A stretch of 64,000 nucleotides of DNA from Capillibacterium thermochitinicola (GCF_013664685.1 NZ_JAAKDE010000012.1:1-64000), one strand, 5' to 3'; shown: positions 1-9,160, numbered from the stretch's first letter. Program-made: numbers and translations. The notes: a model not told the origin generated them from the sequence alone.

Positions 1-1286
1 AAAACGGAGAATTACTCGTTCCCTTTCGCACCTGGCGGAACACCATAACTGGCGAAGCGGCCGCAATTTTAAGTAAGGAATTTAACTTCAACATTCCTCA
101 GCGCTGGAGTGTCGCCCATCTTTACCAGTCCATTCTCTCCGGTGAGGAACATGTGAAAGACATTGCCTATATGACAACCTTGTCCGGTTATGTCCACTGG
201 CAACTGACCGGGGAAAAAGTTCTGGGGGTCGGGGACGCTTCCGGGATGTTCCCGGTCGATAGTAATTTAAATACTTATAACCCCCGCATGTTACGCCAGT
301 TCGAACAGCTTATTGCCGGTAAGAACTACAACTGGAAATTGGAAGAAATTATGCCTAAAGTGCTAACCGCGGGCGACCATGCCGGTTACTTAAGTGCCGA
401 AGGGGCAAAACTGCTCGATCCCACCGGTACTTTGCAACCGGGTATCCCCATGTGCCCGCCCGAAGGCGACGCCGGAACCGGGATGGTAGCCACCAACAGC
501 GTCGCGCCCCGGACCGGCAATGTCTCCGCCGGAACCTCGATCTTCGCCATGGTGGTCTTGGAGAAAGAATTATCCAGGATCTATCCCGAACTTGACATCG
601 TCAACACCCCGTGCGGCAAACCGGTGGCCATGGTCCATTGCAACAACTGTTCCTCGGAGATCGACGCGTGGATAAACCTGTTCAAGGAACTTCTGGAAAA
701 TATGGGGCAGAACCCGGGTAAGGATGAACTTTATTCTGTGTTGTATAACAAGGCGCTTACGGCGGACCCGGACGGCGGCAACCTTCTGTCCTACAACTAT
801 TTGTCCGGCGAGCATATAACCGGGTTCGAGGAGGGGCGCCCGCTATTTTTACGCAAGCAAAACAGCAGTTTTACCCTGGGGAACTTCATGCGCACTCTTC
901 TCTTTTCCACGCTGGGTACCTTAAGAATCGGGATGGATATCCTCGCCCAGGAACAAGTACGGATCGATCGCCTTTTGGGCCATGGCGGTCTCTTTAAAAC
1001 AAAAGACGTCGCCCAACAGTTAATGGCCGGAGCCCTCAACGTCCCGGTGGCGGTGATGGCTTCCGCCGGCGAAGGCGGGGCCTGGGGTATTGCCTTGTTG
1101 GCAGCCTATATGCAAAATAAAACGTACGGAGAAACCCTCGAGGCCTACCTGGACCAAAAAGTCTTCGCCCAAGAGGCCTTGAGTTTCATCGCACCCAAAG
1201 CGGAGGATGTGGAAGGCTTTAACCTGTTTCTCCGGCGCTATAAGGCCGGGCTGAAGATCGAAAAAGCCGCCGTCGAAAACTATTGA
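1..1286 (+). CDS. FGGY-family carbohydrate kinase, 5' truncated by window edge
   Basis: The frame is open from base 3, so the gene begins before the window; an internal Met at 153 is not the start. About 427 residues of the C-terminal part are present. The text fits the FGGY sugar-kinase fold: a sugar-site-like segment near the edge ([15 protein letters not shown]), the [16 protein letters not shown] stretch, a GNVSAGTS phosphate-binding segment, and a C-terminal [20 protein letters not shown] helix typical of the ATP-binding half. These enzymes phosphorylate a pentose, hexose or their alcohols with ATP in the cytoplasm. The substrate cannot be told (xylulokinase- or rhamnulokinase-like), and no pathway partner is visible. 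A terminator follows directly. Confidence 0.85.
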   Translation, partial: NGELLVPFRTWRNTITGEAAAILSKEFNFNIPQRWSVAHLYQSILSGEEHVKDIAYMTTLSGYVHWQLTGEKVLGVGDASGMFPVDSNLNTYNPRMLRQFEQLIAGKNYNWKLEEIMPKVLTAGDHAGYLSAEGAKLLDPTGTLQPGIPMCPPEGDAGTGMVATNSVAPRTGNVSAGTSIFAMVVLEKELSRIYPELDIVNTPCGKPVAMVHCNNCSSEIDAWINLFKELLENMGQNPGKDELYSVLYNKALTADPDGGNLLSYNYLSGEHITGFEEGRPLFLRKQNSSFTLGNFMRTLLFSTLGTLRIGMDILAQEQVRIDRLLGHGGLFKTKDVAQQLMAGALNVPVAVMASAGEGGAWGIALLAAYMQNKTYGETLEAYLDQKVFAQEALSFIAPKAEDVEGFNLFLRRYKAGLKIEKAAVENY

Positions 1287-1334
1287 CCCGCGATGACATT
1301 TCGCTTGGCGGTTCAAGTGCGCCCATGCTGCCCA

Positions 1335-1371
1335 TAAAAAAGGCCCCGCTTAACCAGGGCCGTTTTTTTTT
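1335..1371 (+). terminator. Rho-independent terminator after the sugar kinase gene
   Basis: The GGCCC / GGGCC stem is flanked by an A run and ends in nine T residues. It lies about 50 bases after the kinase stop codon. Confidence 0.8.
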
Positions 1372-1404
1372 ATGCTATCTTTTTGTCACCGTTTACCGTT
1401 TCGT

Positions 1405-2076
1405 TTAAGCCTCCCCATCCAACGGGCCAACCCAGAAACGGACCGCCCGGATCCAGGCATCCCGTTCGGTTCCCGGCAGTTCGTGGGCATACCGGTAATC
1501 GGACTTCCGGATAAACTCCTTCAGTTCGCCGCTTAAGCGGGATAAGTAACTGGTTTGTACTTCGACCAGAAAAGCCCGCTCTTCATTATTGCGGCTCCGG
1601 TCGTAAACCTGCCGGAAATGGGGCAGGCACAGACAACCCTCCTGCCGGTATTTTTCGCGGAAGGCACTATTGCGAAGTGCGCCGAGCAACCCATCAACAT
1701 AGCGGTCTGCCATCGCTGCTTCTTCCTGGCAGACGGCACAAGCCCGTTCCTTATCCGCCCGCAAGAGGGAATGGCCTTTCCGCGCGTCCCCTGCGGTCTG
1801 GTCCAGTTCAGCACAGCAGGCCTCAATTAAATCCGCATAGATAATGGAATGGGCCAAAGGATCCCCCATCCGTTGCAAAACACGGGAGTGTTCGCGGCAG
1901 AAACCGCCCGCCGCCCGCAGCTGATCCCGGATCCGGGGGTCGTTGACCGATTCATAAAGAAAATTGGCCAGATACCGTTTGGTCGCTGCGGCCAGACAGT
2001 GGCAAAGCGGACACCGGCTTGCTCCCAAGGCTTGCTCCAGATTATAAACAATGACATCCTTTGGCTTCAAATTCAA
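1405..2076 (-). CDS. DUF6062 family cysteine-motif protein
   Basis: The 223-residue soluble protein has four paired Cys/His motifs: CPLC near residue 18-24, CREH near 59-62, CAVC near 111-114 and a CLPHF segment near 148. This two-module pattern is what I associate with DUF6062, a family of unknown function in Bacillota. Metal (zinc) binding is inferred from the Cys/His spacing only. The start is taken as TTG behind a GGGAGAAGG sequence; a second TTG two codons later is possible. The gene lies 19 bases downstream of fabK in the same direction, so it may be co-transcribed with the fapR-fabK genes, but no role in lipid synthesis is implied by its sequence. Confidence 0.7.
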   Translation of the reverse strand: MNLKPKDVIVYNLEQALGASRCPLCHCLAAATKRYLANFLYESVNDPRIRDQLRAAGGFCREHSRVLQRMGDPLAHSIIYADLIEACCAELDQTAGDARKGHSLLRADKERACAVCQEEAAMADRYVDGLLGALRNSAFREKYRQEGCLCLPHFRQVYDRSRNNEERAFLVEVQTSYLSRLSGELKEFIRKSDYRYAHELPGTERDAWIRAVRFWVGPLDGEA

Positions 2077-2095
2077 CCTTCTCCCTTACGCTTCG

Positions 2096-3025
2096 TCAGC
2101 AGTCGCCCAGCAGTTCCCGGCATTTACTGACCATCTCTTCAATGATCGCGGCGGCGGGTTCGATCCGGTTGACCAGAGCGGCCGATTGTCCCGCCATCAC
2201 CGATCCTTCCTCCACATCGCCATGGAAGGCGGCGGCCAACTTGCCCGCGCCCATCGCTTCCAATTCGGCCGGGGGTACCCCTTCCGCTTCAGCCTCCAGG
2301 AACCGCCTAGCCAGCTTGTTTTTGAGGACCCGGACCGGGTGTCCGGTGCTCTGGCCGGTAATGACCGTAGAACGGTCAGTCGCCTTGAGCACCATCTTTT
2401 TATAGTCTTCATGGACAATACATTCTTCCGCGCAGATAAATCTGGTACCAACCTGGACCCCTTCGGCCCCCAGGACAAAAGCGGCGGCCATCCCGCGGCC
2501 ATCGGCAATGCCACCGGCTGCGATCACCGGAACCTCAAGGGCATCGGCCAGTTGCGGGATGAGAACCATGGTGGTTTCCGTCCCGATATGTCCGCCCGCT
2601 TCCATTCCTTCGCCGATCACCGCATCAACTCCTGCTTTCTCCAGCCTTTTTGCCAGGCTTACCGAGTTGACGACCGGAATCACTTTCACCCCGGCCTCTT
2701 TCAAGGCCGGCATATATTTACCGGGGTTCCCCGCCCCGGTCGTAATCACCGGTATTTTCTCCTCGATGATGATCCGGATAACCTCGTCGACGTAAGGGGA
2801 GAGCAGCATCACGTTTACCCCGAAAGGCTTTGTCGTCAGCGCGCGTGCCTTATGGATCTGTTCCCGGACCCAGTCGCCGGGCGCATTCCCCGCCGCAATC
2901 AGCCCCAAGCCGCCACCGTTGGCAACCGCCGCCGCCAGCTCGGCCGTGGCGAGCCAGGCCATACCCCCTTGGATAATCGGGTATTTGATCCCCAGTAACG
3001 TCGTGATTCGTGATTTTTTAATCAT
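2096..3025 (-). CDS. fabK: Enoyl-ACP reductase II, FMN-dependent
   Basis: FabK reduces trans-2-enoyl-ACP in the last step of each fatty-acid elongation cycle, using FMN and NAD(P)H. The 309-residue TIM-barrel protein has the family signature at its start (LGIKYPIIQGGMAWLA), the GVNVML strand, a VIGEGMEAGGHIG phosphate-binding loop around residue 135-147 and VIAAGGIADGRG near 175. Similar nitronate monooxygenases share the fold, but the direct coupling to fapR favours FabK. The ATG at 3025 is preferred because it has a GGGAGG ribosome site and overlaps the end of fapR by 8 bases; an upstream in-frame Met lies inside fapR. Confidence 0.9.
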   Translation of the reverse strand: MIKKSRITTLLGIKYPIIQGGMAWLATAELAAAVANGGGLGLIAAGNAPGDWVREQIHKARALTTKPFGVNVMLLSPYVDEVIRIIIEEKIPVITTGAGNPGKYMPALKEAGVKVIPVVNSVSLAKRLEKAGVDAVIGEGMEAGGHIGTETTMVLIPQLADALEVPVIAAGGIADGRGMAAAFVLGAEGVQVGTRFICAEECIVHEDYKKMVLKATDRSTVITGQSTGHPVRVLKNKLARRFLEAEAEGVPPAELEAMGAGKLAAAFHGDVEEGSVMAGQSAALVNRIEPAAAIIEEMVSKCRELLGDC

Positions 3026-3650
3026 CTTTTTCCCTCCCGTTGCCGGTTGCTTTTCCTGCGACACCAAACTTCCCTTCGGCCAGGGATTTTTCGTCCAAGG
3101 CCAAAATCAAGAACTTACCCTGGAAAACCTCTTTACTTTCAACTTTGGTCACCACTTCGACCATAAAGCGGCGTCCCCGCCTTTCCAAAACCCGGGCCCG
3201 CGCCGTGAGGACCTCTCCGACTTTGGCCGGATTGGGAAACTCCACCTTGGCCGAGCCGGTTAAGGCATGAGGCGCATCGGCCACCGCCACCGCTAACGAA
3301 TTGGCCTGAGCAAACAGGTAATGGCCGCGGATCACATTGTACCTGGTTAAACTCATCCCCGGTTCCGCCACCATCCGGGATAAGCCGCCAACCCCCGGTT
3401 CACAGTACAGCAACTCACCCACGACTTCCAGGGAAGCCGGATAGTACTCACCGCTGAGCGCCCGCGAGGCGAGGTTTTTCGCCCGTTCTTTCATTTCGGG
3501 CAACCCCAAAGCCAAACGGTCGAGGCGAATGGTTTGGATGCTGACGCCCAACTCCTTGGCCAACTGCTCATCGGTGAGGAGCGGATTTTCCTCCAGTTTG
3601 CTCAGCAGAGTCTGGTGGCGCACCTCTTTTGTCAGGCGTTTTCCCGTCAT
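3018..3650 (-). CDS. fapR: Fatty-acid/phospholipid biosynthesis repressor FapR
   Basis: FapR represses fatty-acid and phospholipid genes and is released by malonyl-CoA. The 210-residue protein has an N-terminal HTH (residues about 8-45, TDEQLAKELGVSIQTIRLDRLALGLPE), a linker, and a C-terminal hot-dog thioesterase-like ligand domain containing GHYLFAQANSLAVAVAD, at the position of the family's malonyl-CoA-binding helix. Length matches the family (about 190-210). The last codons overlap the fabK start, implying translational coupling. A FapR-like operator lies just upstream, so autoregulation is likely. Confidence 0.93.
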   Translation of the reverse strand: MTGKRLTKEVRHQTLLSKLEENPLLTDEQLAKELGVSIQTIRLDRLALGLPEMKERAKNLASRALSGEYYPASLEVVGELLYCEPGVGGLSRMVAEPGMSLTRYNVIRGHYLFAQANSLAVAVADAPHALTGSAKVEFPNPAKVGEVLTARARVLERRGRRFMVEVVTKVESKEVFQGKFLILALDEKSLAEGKFGVAGKATGNGREKDD

Positions 3651-3667
3651 CTTCTCATCCCTTTATT

Positions 3668-3684
3668 TTATTACTAAGTCCTAA
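3668..3684 (-). promoter_or_regulatory. FapR operator candidate
   Basis: On the minus strand the 17-mer TTAGGACTTAGTAATAA matches my recollection of the FapR consensus TTAGTACCTAGTACTAA at 14 of 17 positions. It lies between the -10 element and the fapR start, where bound protein would block transcription. Confidence 0.6.
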
Positions 3685-3696
3685 GATCTACTTATG

Positions 3697-3702
3697 ATTA
3701 TA
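3697..3702 (-). promoter_or_regulatory. -10 element of the fapR promoter
   Basis: A perfect TATAAT on the minus strand lies 47 bases upstream of the fapR start codon and just upstream of the FapR-like operator. The -35 region (TGTTCA at 17-base spacing) is a poor match. Confidence 0.5.
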
Positions 3703-3744
3703 GCGGAAAATTTCCCCTTTGAACAGTCTTTCTTTTCCGCCCAT

Positions 3745-3775
3745 GCAAAAAGCCTCTTCCCGTTGGGGAGAGGCT
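3745..3775 (-). terminator. Rho-independent terminator after the gerM-like gene
   Basis: On the minus strand an AGCCTCT / AGAGGCT stem is followed by TTTTTG, 19 bases past the stop codon of the GerM-domain gene. Confidence 0.75.
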
Positions 3776-3793
3776 CTGCTTCCCTTCTTTCTT

Positions 3794-4354
3794 TTATAGA
3801 CGCTCGGCCCCCAGCGGTTCATCGGTGGCGATATGCCCCATCAAGCTTTCCCGTTTTTCCCCATCCACCAGAAATTGCACTTCTTCGATTCCGGGGAGGC
3901 CGGTCAAGGTCTTCACAATCTGGTGCACCAGCAGGGTCTCCTGGAGCGAACCTCCAGACAGGTTTTCGCTGGAAAAATCGACATAAGCCCGGCGCCCATC
4001 CTGCCAAGCGGAGAGGATCTTCAGTTTATCCTGGAGGGCCGTGGTCAGTCCTTCTTCCGTCGGCGGGTTGCGGAGTTCCGCCAGGACTTTTACGACCAAG
4101 TTTTCGTCGGTGGCTTTTATTTTACGTGTTACCGTCTTCAGCATCGGCAGGTCGGACCGGCCGGTCTGAATATACTCTTGGTTCGGAAAGTAGAGGGTTA
4201 CTTCCCGTTCACGTTCCGTCGGGGCCGGTTCTTCCGGAAGCTGTGGGCTATCCGGTGGATTTGCCGCGCGCCGCAGGTAACCGGGGGATATAAAGAGTAC
4301 AAACAACAGAGCCAGCACCAGGAGGACCCCGACCAAAGAGCCGGTTTTTCGCAT
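3794..4354 (-). CDS. GerMN (sporulation/germination) domain lipoprotein-like protein
   Basis: The 186-residue protein has an N-terminal hydrophobic segment (about residues 6-24) and a Pro/Glu-rich linker. One GerMN domain follows, recognisable by VTLYFPNQEYI, a LVVKVLAELRNPPTEEGL segment and a C-terminal LTGLPGIEEVQFLVDGEK. GerM proteins act at the cell surface during sporulation and germination in Bacillus; many have two GerMN copies, this one has a single copy. There is no lipobox cysteine, so it looks membrane-anchored rather than lipidated. ATG 4354 is chosen over the upstream TTG because the GGAGG lies 9 bases before it but only 3 before the TTG. Confidence 0.8.
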   Translation of the reverse strand: MRKTGSLVGVLLVLALLFVLFISPGYLRRAANPPDSPQLPEEPAPTEREREVTLYFPNQEYIQTGRSDLPMLKTVTRKIKATDENLVVKVLAELRNPPTEEGLTTALQDKLKILSAWQDGRRAYVDFSSENLSGGSLQETLLVHQIVKTLTGLPGIEEVQFLVDGEKRESLMGHIATDEPLGAERL

Positions 4355-4447
4355 CAGCAATCCCCTCCGTCTTTTAAACTTTAATTCAAGCTTTTTCCTG
4401 AAGAAAGTACGTTTTTCCGCTTATTATTCTACCCCTGGAGCCACTTT

Positions 4448-4777
4448 TTATCTTCTCTCTTCTTCTCTCGCCGTCCAAGGGACCAAACCCGCCCGGTCGA
4501 AAAGGGTCTTCAAGGCCAACAGGGGGATCCCCCCTTCAAACTTAACCTCCCCGTTTATAAGGAGGAGCGGAAACTTTCTCCCGGCGGCCAGCGCTTGCCG
4601 GACGAGGGGATGGTCCTGATCCCGTTGTAAATCAAGGAATTCTACCGCCAGTTGCTCCCCGTAGGCCAGGAGCAGTCCCTGCGCCAGATACCGGATCTGT
4701 GTCTTCAAATCAAGATCTTGGGTACAACTGGCCTTGGCCTCCCCGTCGGCAATAATGATGATCTCAAACGGTGTCAA
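4448..4777 (-). CDS. Small thioredoxin-fold-like protein of unknown function
   Basis: The 109-residue protein starts with a hydrophobic strand (FEIIIIADG), has a single Cys near residue 18, and contains a KFPLLLINGEVKFEGGIPLLAL segment. That resembles the cis-proline and beta-hairpin part of thioredoxin-like proteins such as the YuzD/NifU-associated type. No CxxC pair is present, so ordinary dithiol redox activity is unlikely. It starts at TTG behind AAGGAGG, 17 bases after dnaB, and is probably the last gene of the dnaB transcript. Assignment to a named family is not secure. Confidence 0.6.
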   Translation of the reverse strand: MTPFEIIIIADGEAKASCTQDLDLKTQIRYLAQGLLLAYGEQLAVEFLDLQRDQDHPLVRQALAAGRKFPLLLINGEVKFEGGIPLLALKTLFDRAGLVPWTAREEERR

Positions 4778-4794
4778 TCCGGAGGCCTCCTTAT

Positions 4795-6141
4795 TTAAAC
4801 TGGTTTACGGAACTTTTCCAAACTCATAAATTTACTATACTCTTTCTGGAAGAGGAATTCAACCGTCCCCAAGGGCCCGTTCCGGTGCTTGGCCAGGATA
4901 AACTCGGTGATATTTTTCTTCTCGGTCTCCGGTTCGTAATAATCCTCCCGGTAAAGGAAACAGACCAGATCGGCGTCCTGTTCCAGAGAGCCGGATTCGC
5001 GCAGATCGGACAAGGCCGGCCGTTTGTTCTGTCTCTGTTCGACCGCCCGTGATAGCTGGGAAAGGGCAATTACCGGGACGGAAAGCTCCCGGGCCAACGC
5101 TTTCAAACCCCGCGAAATCTCGGTGACTTCCTGTTGCCGGTTCTCGATCCGTTTGGGCCCTTGCATCAGTTGGAGATAGTCAATGATGATCAAACCCAAG
5201 CCATACTCGGATTTGATCCGGCGGGCTTTAGCCCGCACATCCAACACCGAAATACTGGGGGAGTCATCAATAAACATGGTCGATTCGCTCAACCGGCCCA
5301 GAGCGTGGGAGAGGCGGGGCCAGTCTTCTTCTTGGAGGTTTCCCGTCCGGATCCGCTGGTTATCAACGCCCGCTTCGGAACAAAGCAGTTTCATCGCCAG
5401 CTGTTCCTTGGACATTTCCAGGCTAAAGATGACCACGGGAATCTTCAGATTAACCGCCACATGGCCGGCGATATTCAAAGCAAAAGTCGTCTTTCCCATA
5501 CTGGGGCGGGCGGCCAGAATAATTAAATCGGAAGGTTGAAACCCCGCGGTCAAGCGGTCCAGATCGCTGAAACCCGACGGAATACCGGTCACCGAGCCCC
5601 GGGATTCGTAAAGCTTTTCGATCTGTTCAAAGGTCTCGATTAATATGTTTTTCAGATTAACCATGTTCCGGCCGCTTCGCCGGTTGGCAATGGAAAAGAT
5701 CAGATGTTCGGCCCGGTCAAGGATATTGCCCACTTCGTCCTGGGAATCGTAGCCGAGGGTCACAATCTCCGTCGCCGCGTGAATTAACTGGCGGAGCAGA
5801 GATTTTTCTTCCACAATCCGGGCGTAAAACTCAATGTGCGCGGCGGTCGGCACCGCATTGGCCAGTTCGGTCAGGTAAGTAACCCCTCCAACCTTCTCCA
5901 TCAGGTCTTTTTGGCGGAGTTCCTCCGTGACCGTCACCAGATCCACCGGTTCACCCCGGTTGGTCAGGTCCAGAACCGTCTGGTAGATCAGACGGTGGGC
6001 GTCTTTATAAAAATCCTCCGGGCGTAAGATCTCCATTGCCCGGTAAATAGCCTCTTTCTCCAGAAACATCGCGCCAAGCGTCGAGCGCTCCGCATCCAGA
6101 TTCTGGGGAGGGATCCGGTCCAGCAACATCCCATCACTCAT
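4795..6141 (-). CDS. dnaB: Replicative DNA helicase DnaB
   Basis: This hexameric 5'-3' helicase unwinds DNA at the replication fork. The 448 residues comprise the N-terminal primase-interacting domain (about 1-110, starting PPQNLDAERSTLGAM), a linker helix, and the RecA-like motor with Walker A ARPSMGKTT at 211-219. The motor also has a Walker B LIIIDYLQLM segment and the SDLRESGSLEQDAD arginine-finger region. Length is normal and no intein is present. The ATG at 6141 has an AAGGAGGGG ribosome site. It follows lonC and rplI in the same direction, an order common in Clostridia, though a hairpin separates it from lonC. Confidence 0.97.
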   Translation of the reverse strand: MSDGMLLDRIPPQNLDAERSTLGAMFLEKEAIYRAMEILRPEDFYKDAHRLIYQTVLDLTNRGEPVDLVTVTEELRQKDLMEKVGGVTYLTELANAVPTAAHIEFYARIVEEKSLLRQLIHAATEIVTLGYDSQDEVGNILDRAEHLIFSIANRRSGRNMVNLKNILIETFEQIEKLYESRGSVTGIPSGFSDLDRLTAGFQPSDLIILAARPSMGKTTFALNIAGHVAVNLKIPVVIFSLEMSKEQLAMKLLCSEAGVDNQRIRTGNLQEEDWPRLSHALGRLSESTMFIDDSPSISVLDVRAKARRIKSEYGLGLIIIDYLQLMQGPKRIENRQQEVTEISRGLKALARELSVPVIALSQLSRAVEQRQNKRPALSDLRESGSLEQDADLVCFLYREDYYEPETEKKNITEFILAKHRNGPLGTVEFLFQKEYSKFMSLEKFRKPV

Positions 6142-6192
6142 GTCTACCCCTCCTTGCGCAAAGGTAATCTTTTGCTACTCCATTGACAAATA

Positions 6193-6215
6193 AAGCCGCA
6201 CAAAACTGCGGCTCT
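6193..6215 (-). terminator. Hairpin/terminator between lonC and dnaB
   Basis: On the minus strand an AGCCGCA / TGCGGCT stem is followed by a broken T tract (TTTATTTG). It may end or only attenuate the rplI-lonC transcript before dnaB. Confidence 0.5.
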
Positions 6216-6250
6216 CATCATCCACAACATCCACCTTTATCTGGCCCGTT

Positions 6251-8182
6251 TCAATGGGTGACAAAAACGTAGTCCATCAATTCCTTCACCGTCGACACCG
6301 TCCGGACCCGGATCCCGTCCAGCAGAGAAGGAATTTCCTCTTTATTCTCCGCCGGGATAAAGACTTCCTTCACCCCGGCCTGTTTGGCACCATAAATCTT
6401 CTCGAAGATGCCGCCGACCTCTTTCACCTTGCCCTGGATCGAAACTTCACCGGTCACGGCGATGTCCTGGCGGATCGGCCGCTGCAGGAGACAACTGATA
6501 ATCGCCAGCGTGATCGCAACCCCGGCCGAGGGTCCGTCGATCCTCCCGCCACCGATGATATTAACATGGAGATCATAATCATTTACATCCAGGCCCGTTA
6601 AGAGCCGGACCACCGAAACGGCATTGAAGACCGAATCTTTCGCCATGGAACCGGCCGTTTCGTTGAACCGCATCTTCCCTTTGCCTTTTTCCGCCGGAAA
6701 ACTGACCGCTTCGATCTCAATAATCGACCCGACAAACCCGCTGACCCCTAAACCGTAGATCTTGCCAATCTCGCCCTGTTCGCTCCCGCGTGCTTTCGTG
6801 AGGGGTGTCATCCGGCTGGTGCGGATCACTTCCAACAAATCCTCCTTCCGGATATGCACGGTCAGGTCGGGCTTGTGTTTGTACTGCTCGTACAGGGCCA
6901 ACCCATAAGCATCGGCCAACATCCCCACGGCTTTCCGGCCTTCAATCGAATACTCACTGATGATCCGGGGAACCTCCGGATCCAGCTGCGCGCCGAGGCG
7001 TTCGGCCGCCCCGATGACAATCTGTTCAATCGCCTGTTTCGACAACGGTTCGAAAAAGACCTCGGCACAACGGGAACGGAGTGCCGGGGTAATCTCCGAC
7101 GGATCCCGGGTCGTCGCCGCCACCAAAATAAAATCGGCGGGGGCCCCTTCTTCGAAGAGCTTTTTGATATACTTCGGAACACCCGGATCATCCGGATCGT
7201 AATAAGCCGAATCAAATTTGACTCTTTTGTCTTCCAGTACTTTTAATAACTTGTTCATCAGGATCGGATCCATATCACCGATCTCGTCGATAAACAGGAT
7301 CCCCCCGTGGGCTTCCGTCACCAAACCGGGCTTGGGTTCGGGGATGGCACTCTCGGCCAGGTCCCGCCGCGCCCCTTGGTAAATGGGATCATGCACCGAA
7401 CCCAAGAGCGGGTTGGTCACTTCCCGCGGGTCCCAGCGCAGCGTGGTCCCGTCGACTTCCACAAAGGGCGCATCCGCCGCAAACGGGGTGTATGCGACCC
7501 GCTTCGCCTCTTCCAGAACGAGACGGGCCACGGTGGTCTTCCCCACCCCGGGCGGGCCGTAAACGATCACATGCTGCGGGTAGGGCGAGACCAACTTAGA
7601 AAGGAGCACCCGGATGGCCGCTTCCTGCCCGACCACCTGGTCCAAAGAAGCGGGCCGCAGCTTCTCCAGGGCGGAGCGGGATAACGAAATTTGCTCCAGT
7701 TTCTCCAGTTCGGCATATTTTTTTAAGGTGTAAGGGTTATCCGGCCCGGAAACTTCCTTTAATACTTGCAGTTTGATCTCTTTGACATACTCTTCATGCC
7801 GGGTCTGCATCCGCTCGGCAATCTTCTTCTCGATCTTGTCTTCCACTGTTTTGCGGGCGATCAGATCGGCAATCTCTTCTTCAATATCGTCCAGAACGGA
7901 AGGGATCTCCGTTTCCTGCGGCACTTTATCCAAAGTAGGATCTTCGTAAACCAGCCGTTGTAAAGCAAGGACGCGTTCGGTTAAAACTTTCGAACGCATC
8001 AGTTTAAGCGCATCAAGTTTCCCTGCTTTCATCACCAGTTTGTCCGATCCGTAAAGATTGGCCAAGAGCGTATAAAGGGCTGTCACTTGTCGTTGCAACT
8101 GATCTTCCTGGGAGAACTGGTCCCGCCAGGTCACCCCGGAAACCGAATTCTCCTCGTCGACCCCTCTGAGCACACTTTTCAC
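6251..8182 (-). CDS. lonC: Sporulation-type ATP-dependent Lon family protease (LonC)
   Basis: This AAA+ serine protease has 643 residues and lacks the large LonA N-terminal substrate domain. It has a coiled-coil-rich region (about 95-175), Walker A GPPGVGKTT at 209-217, Walker B GILFIDEIGDMD, and a C-terminal Lon protease domain with the Ser552/Lys595 dyad (DGPSAG and EKIYGA), spaced 43 apart as in LonA. Size and the long N-terminal helical region fit LonC, a Lon paralogue restricted to a subset of spore formers; forespore LonB is the near alternative but is usually shorter. The GTG start has GGAGG 8 bases upstream. The location between rplI and dnaB is typical of clostridial lonC. Confidence 0.85.
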   Translation of the reverse strand: MKSVLRGVDEENSVSGVTWRDQFSQEDQLQRQVTALYTLLANLYGSDKLVMKAGKLDALKLMRSKVLTERVLALQRLVYEDPTLDKVPQETEIPSVLDDIEEEIADLIARKTVEDKIEKKIAERMQTRHEEYVKEIKLQVLKEVSGPDNPYTLKKYAELEKLEQISLSRSALEKLRPASLDQVVGQEAAIRVLLSKLVSPYPQHVIVYGPPGVGKTTVARLVLEEAKRVAYTPFAADAPFVEVDGTTLRWDPREVTNPLLGSVHDPIYQGARRDLAESAIPEPKPGLVTEAHGGILFIDEIGDMDPILMNKLLKVLEDKRVKFDSAYYDPDDPGVPKYIKKLFEEGAPADFILVAATTRDPSEITPALRSRCAEVFFEPLSKQAIEQIVIGAAERLGAQLDPEVPRIISEYSIEGRKAVGMLADAYGLALYEQYKHKPDLTVHIRKEDLLEVIRTSRMTPLTKARGSEQGEIGKIYGLGVSGFVGSIIEIEAVSFPAEKGKGKMRFNETAGSMAKDSVFNAVSVVRLLTGLDVNDYDLHVNIIGGGRIDGPSAGVAITLAIISCLLQRPIRQDIAVTGEVSIQGKVKEVGGIFEKIYGAKQAGVKEVFIPAENKEEIPSLLDGIRVRTVSTVKELMDYVFVTH

Positions 8183-8246
8183 AATTAATTCCTCCCTAGA
8201 CCTTATCCCGTGGCTTTACGCGTGCAGAGATAATGCGTAACTCTTC

Positions 8247-8699
8247 TTAACCTTCAGCCGCTGTCACCTGGATCTTTAAAGTAGCCTTCACTCCCCGGTA
8301 GAGGTTGACGACAACTTCATGTTCACCAACGGTTTTAATTGGCTCAGGCAGGTTAAGTTGTTTTTTGTCAAGTTCAATCTTGGTTTCCTGCTGAATCCGG
8401 TCGACAATATCCTTTCCGGTAATGGAGCCGAACAGTTTTCCTCCTTCACCCGCTTTGGTTTGGAAAGTCAAAGTCAAACCGTCCAACTGCGCGGCCAGTT
8501 GACGGGCGGTTGCTTCGTCACGTGCCGCTTGCACTTTCTGCCGCTCCCGTTCTTCCTCCAGCTTCCGCAGGTTCCCTGGTGTTGCTTCCATTGCCAGTTT
8601 TTTCGGAAATAAAAAATTACGAGCGTAACCCGCGCTCACCTCTTTTAAATCGCCTTTTTTACCCAGCGCTTTAACATCACTTAAGAGAATCACCTTCAT
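8247..8699 (-). CDS. rplI: 50S ribosomal protein L9
   Basis: The 150-residue protein begins [17 protein letters not shown], the conserved L9 N-terminal domain. It continues with the [16 protein letters not shown] rRNA-binding motif, a long connecting helix (about 42-75) and the C-terminal domain ending near [12 protein letters not shown] 8699 is chosen because it gives the canonical N-terminus and a GGAGG lies 11 bases upstream; GTG codons just before are part of the ribosome-site region. It sits between the mazG-like gene and lonC. Confidence 0.97.
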   Translation of the reverse strand: MKVILLSDVKALGKKGDLKEVSAGYARNFLFPKKLAMEATPGNLRKLEEERERQKVQAARDEATARQLAAQLDGLTLTFQTKAGEGGKLFGSITGKDIVDRIQQETKIELDKKQLNLPEPIKTVGEHEVVVNLYRGVKATLKIQVTAAEG

Positions 8700-8760
8700 C
8701 GTCAACACCACCTCCTATATCACAGCATACAACATTAGCTCGCCCGGCTTCACTCAAATT

Positions 8761-9081
8761 TTATCCTCGTTTTTTCCCTTGCAGGTAATTTAAACAAGCG
8801 GATAAATCGCCGTACCAGTCTTCCAGTTGATGTTCCTCCGCCAAATGGTGGCGGAGTTGTTCCTCAATCGCCTGGTCTACCTGTTGGAGGCCGATGCCCA
8901 GCCGCCGTCCCAGGAAATAACAGGTCAGGATGATCGTCGCCAAGGCTTTCGTGATCACTTGCCGGTTATTCCCGAGCAAGGCCTTGAAAAACAAAGACAC
9001 CCCTTCCAACAGTTCGCTCTTGAGCCATTCTATGGTGTGAAGCTTACGGGCAATATCTACTTCCTGTTGGGGGCGGGTCAT
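8761..9081 (-). CDS. MazG-like family protein
   Basis: The 106-residue all-helical protein (RKLHTIEWLKSELLEGVSLFFKALLGNNR... TIILTCYFLGRRLGI) matches the MazG-like family that lies in this ribosomal/replication cluster in Clostridia. MazG proteins are nucleoside-triphosphate pyrophosphohydrolases. The acidic EExxE metal-binding pattern is not clear here, so catalytic activity is uncertain. The gene lies between the rpsR terminator and rplI. ATG 9081 gives the better N-terminus than a codon two residues upstream. Confidence 0.65.
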   Translation of the reverse strand: MTRPQQEVDIARKLHTIEWLKSELLEGVSLFFKALLGNNRQVITKALATIILTCYFLGRRLGIGLQQVDQAIEEQLRHHLAEEHQLEDWYGDLSACLNYLQGKKRG

Positions 9082-9160
9082 GAGCAACCCTCCTTGCTAA
9101 AACTTCTATTCCACACCAGAGTAGATTTTCCTTCCGGCCTCCTTTGGGAAAAAGCGGAGG

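Noticed and set aside
2051-2998. Open frame of 315 codons on the plus strand opposite fabK
   Set aside because: It mirrors the fabK coding sequence, has no ribosome site of note and its translation has no recognisable domain. Long antisense frames are common in G+C-rich genes.
6251-8182. LonA or forespore LonB as the identity of the protease
   Set aside because: LonA has a large N-terminal substrate domain that is absent. LonB is usually shorter; length, the N-terminal helical region and the rplI-dnaB context favour LonC.
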